Positions 61,230-64,000 of a DNA stretch of 64,000 nucleotides are shown here, piece by piece. The notes beneath the pieces were generated by a model. The model was not told the origin of the DNA, did no database searches, and saw only the letters and a list, made by a program, of their open reading frames with translations. Positions within the stretch are counted from its first letter, which is position 1. Each line of letters starts with the position of its first letter. Position numbers and translations under genes: made by a program. This DNA is from Drosophila persimilis (lineage: Eukaryota > Arthropoda > Insecta > Diptera > Drosophilidae): assembly GCF_003286085.1 (NCBI RefSeq), contig NW_020825346.1, positions 744,001 to 808,000 on the forward strand, written 5' to 3'.

Positions 61230-61270
61230 TAATAATCGATAATTTGATTACGCCATATGTATATATATGT
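61230..61270. repeat. Right flanking direct repeat of the composite insertion
   Basis: Matches 57832-57872 in the same orientation, including TTGATTACGCCATATGTATA. Confidence 0.55.
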
Positions 61271-61761
61271 ATGTATGTATATATATTACTCGTTAGGTTT
61301 TCGAGACGCCAATTCACTGCAGGCTTCCTTTTCATATGGGTTTCATTCGCTTTTTCCACTTTCGGTTTATATTTACCATACATACTATATTTATATATAT
61401 TTATAATATTTATTTTATGCTTCCTATACAACTATACATATTTGTGTGTGTGTTTTGTGTGTGTGTTAAAATCAGATTTGGGAAACACACACAATTCTAA
61501 ACAGATCTAAACACTTAAAAAGATTGGCACGCTTTGAAATCGGAGCTCGAACGGATGATGGGCATGGAGATCTTCGGAGGAGAATATGGAATATATGGAG
61601 GAACTAAAGTTATTGTTGCGCTTCAAATTGAACTACGTGAAATGGAGCTCCCACTCCCACTCCCGCTTCCGCTTCCGCTCCTACAGATCCCTTCTAGGTA
61701 TTGCACTCTTGTCACGGCCCCAGGATATAGTCATAGTCTACCCGTCCCCTCCCTCACGCCC
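61271..61761 (-). other. 3' flank of the Q/A/H-rich gene
   Basis: AT- and TG-rich sequence, then a C/T-rich tract near 61640-61690 just beyond the stop codon. No gene seen; part is probably 3' untranslated region. Confidence 0.5.
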
Positions 61762-63203
61762 CTAGTAGTAGGCGGGGAACGGGTGATAGTTAGACGGATT
61801 CGAGGCATGATGATTGGCCGACGGCAGCACAGGCGGCGGTCGTACGCCCGGATGGTAGTTGCTCGATGCCACCTGGTGGTAGGCCCCAAAGCTGCGGGCC
61901 ATGTGCCGATTCTGGGCCACTGCCGCCGCCGACTCGCCCAGGAGGCGGGACTGGTCTGCTGTGCCCAGCAGGCGATTGTTCTGTTCCATCAGCAGATGGG
62001 CGGTGGGGTCGACCAGCAGGCGGTGCTGGTCGGCGGCATTTGAGGCGGCCAGAATTCGGTGCTGCTCCACCGTAGAGAGCAGGCGGTGATGCTCGAGACT
62101 GTCGCGGCTCTGGTGCTGCATCTGCGAGGAGAGGAACGACCGATTGTTGCCCACGGCCATGTTGGCCGTGTTCGGTGTGAGGTCCAGCGAGGCCATTCGC
62201 AGCATGTCGTGATGCGGATGGTTGTAGGGCAGCTGTGGCGGCGACGACACCACATAGTTGGCCGTGCGGCTCAGGTCCACGGAGGTGGTCTGGTCGTGCT
62301 CCTGCTCGCCCAGCTGCTCGCTCAGCATGTTGTGCATGGCCGCCGCCGACTGGTGTTGCTGCATGGCCAGCTGGCTGCCGTGTCCGTGCTCCTGCTGGTG
62401 CACCACCGATGCACCCTTTGCCTGCTGTGCCTGCGCCTGGGCCTGGGCCTGCGCCTGCTGGCTCTGCTCCCCGTCCGACAGAATGTCGTAGATGTGGTGA
62501 TGGTAGCGACTGCTTGGCAGCTGGAAGTTGTGGTGATAGTTGCTCGACGCATTCGATCTCGAGCTCATGTCCAGGCCCTGCAGATCGGACAGATCGTTGG
62601 CCGCACTCGCCGCCGCGGCAGCAGCCGCCGCCGCACTCGCCGCACTCGCCACATTGCTGTTGCTGCTCTGGCGATACTCCGCCGGCGAGTCGAGCTCCTG
62701 GCTGTTGTACTTCAGGTTGCTCGCCATGCTCTCGTACGTGGAGTACATGAGATCGATCTACGACTGGGGGAACTTCATGCGCATATCCTGGCCCGCGCTG
62801 CTCGAAATAACAAACAGAATGAACGTTCCATTGGCGGTAAAAGTAGCGAGTAACGAGGGAAAAATGCAATGAAAAATAAGAGTTGGTGAAGCGATAAATG
62901 CTGACATACAAAAATGTTCTGTACCTGTTCTGCGGCATGATGCTGTTCTCCTCGTCGCTGGACATTTGATTGTGATGCGAGAGGTTGTGCCGCTGGCGTT
63001 GCTCGTGCTGGTCCTGCTCCTGCACCGCCCGGAGAGATGGGCGGCGGCGAGGGCGGCGTGCGATGGTGCGACGAAGAGAAGCCATCGGAGTCGGGATGCT
63101 GCGGTTGGGGTGTGCTGCCCGCATCCACGTCCACATCGTTCTGGTTCTGGTTGCTCTGCGGATTGGTTGGCGTCGAGGCGCTGGGCGAGATGTTGCAGGC
63201 TCC
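61762..63203 (-). CDS. 3' part of a Q/A/H-rich gene with a readthrough candidate
   Basis: Two exons are visible: 62925-63203 and 61762-62797 (GTACAG donor; acceptor GAGCAG, so 62800 is an alternative start). The upstream exon begins GACNISPSASTPTNPQSN and ends in the frame HNLSHHNQMSSDEENSIMPQ, but these two parts are in frames offset by one base near 63030, so this copy has a frameshift or a sequence error. The last exon reads AGQDMRMKFPQS, then UAG. The same frame stays open for 331 codons afterwards (MYSTYESMASNLKYNSQ and on), rich in alanine, glutamine and histidine and ending YHPFPAYY. This looks like a regulatory protein, perhaps a transcription factor. I do not recognise it. The 5' exons are not in the window: only 18 bp of the preceding intron remain before the duplicated carrier sequence. 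Confidence 0.65.
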
Positions 63204-63220
63204 CTGGAACATCGGAAGTG

Positions 63221-64000
63221 AATTCTGAAATATGGAGAGGAATTGCTTGATTGCTGAAAAGCCACGCTAAGATAATCTAATCGGGGGAACTGAACTCGAG
63301 TGTCGCCGCGGGACAACAGCAACAGCAAAAAGACGTTTGGCTATACGTGGGAGCTGGCCCCAGCACTCACCTTCCGTGCGCCAGATGTACCGCGTGAGGG
63401 ACCAGGGCGTACGCATATCCTGCGGATGACTGGGCTCAATATAGTGCTTCATTTCGCGCAGGGCCTGGAGCTTGCATTTGATCAGCTCCGTGGGGCAGAG
63501 GGTGAGGGTGGAGAAGCAGGCGGCCAGGGAGCCGGCACAGGCATTTTGGGTGGTCGTCAGCTGGCTGGTTGTCTCCTTATTGACCATGAAAGCGACAAAC
63601 TTCTGGCATCCTCCGTAGGCGGCAAAGAGAACCGAATTCTCGGCCACATTGGCCACCACGGCGGGCAGGGAGCCCGCATAGAGGCCCCGGAATATACCAT
63701 CCTTTCGATACGTGCTCACGAAACAGTCGAACATTCCTTTGTAGGCCTCCGGGAAGGTCTGCAGCTTCACCTTGACAGTGTCCAGCGGCTGCGAGACGTA
63801 CACCTGTGCGGCCCCGCCTAAGAGATCAAGGGGAGTTGATATTGGTCCCATGGTGTCGGCAGAGCTGTGTGTATACGCACCCAAAGAGCCCGCCAGGAAG
63901 TCGATGAGCCCCTCCACAAAGTTGATGTTGTTCCCGGTTCCGCCTCCATGCATGTCGAGGCGCCGTACGAGTCTTAGGAATTTGCCGAATATGAATAGGA
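63221..64000 (-). pseudogene. Second, partial copy of the carrier gene (exon 2 and part of exon 1)
   Basis: From 63221 to the window end the sequence matches 54918-55697 at a constant offset of 8303 bp, same strand. I counted five substitutions in 780 bp. It includes carrier exon 2 (63371-63817), the 63-bp intron (63818-63880) and the 3' part of exon 1 (63881 onward). The donor after exon 2 (GTGAGT, 63365-63370) is intact. Exons 3 and 4 are not beyond it: homology stops inside intron 2 and the Q/A/H-rich gene follows. This copy cannot encode a complete carrier unless it is spliced elsewhere. Its exon 1 start lies outside the window. An assembly duplication is a real alternative. Confidence 0.85.

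Noticed and set aside
61790-63328. 512-codon minus-strand open frame across the Q/A/H-rich gene
   Set aside because: It is offset from the splice-supported frame, runs through an intron and the duplication junction, and its G/A/R-rich translation is the usual shadow of GC-rich coding DNA.

Overview
This window looks like nuclear DNA of a Drosophila, most probably of the obscura group. The genes carry short GT-AG introns (63 to 130 bp), the coding exons are GC-rich in an AT-rich and microsatellite-dense background, and the proteins match insect families. One mitochondrial carrier matches the fly gene I remember as CG1628. A dispersed repeat with a GTCT/GTCC microsatellite core is of the type abundant in obscura-group genomes. 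The species call is inference. No bacterial or phage genes were seen.

Layout. 1-8147 is gene-poor, with tandem repeats. 8148-8663 (-) encodes a MIC13/QIL1-like cristae protein. 10910-12285 (+) is a three-exon CFAP410/C21orf2 leucine-rich-repeat gene. 12286-40340 is mostly intergenic or intronic. It holds microsatellites, two minisatellites, a 136-nt hairpin, a possible 53-residue membrane micropeptide (18596-18757, -), the first two coding exons of a minus-strand gene I do not recognise (25596 down to 21994), a possible terminal exon of another gene (26039-26168, -) and a GC-rich island near 35 kb. 40341-40976 (+) is an intronless, divergent Rab-like GTPase. 41733-42585 is a 96-bp tandem array. 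42681-47019 (-) is a five-exon gene with several MADF-type domains. 48103-49362 holds two inverted copies of the dispersed repeat.

The right end is the most rearranged part. 50700-53145 (+) is a FAST/RAP-domain mitochondrial RNA protein. 53379-56127 (-) is the complete four-exon mitochondrial carrier. 56312-57664 (-) is an unrecognised 450-residue protein with an internal duplication and a 9-residue repeat tail. 57907-61227 is a damaged non-LTR retrotransposon joined directly to the dispersed repeat. 61762-63203 (-) is the 3' end of a Q/A/H-rich gene with an in-frame UAG followed by a long open extension. From 63221 to the window end there is a second, about 99% identical copy of carrier exons 1 and 2. 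That copy is joined inside an intron to the Q/A/H-rich gene on the same strand.

Three of the gene products (MIC13-like, FAST/RAP, carrier) are predicted mitochondrial proteins, but nothing shows that they form a unit. The most unusual features are the carrier duplication with its possible chimeric transcript, the readthrough candidate, the Rab-like protein with altered catalytic motifs, and the novel repeat protein.
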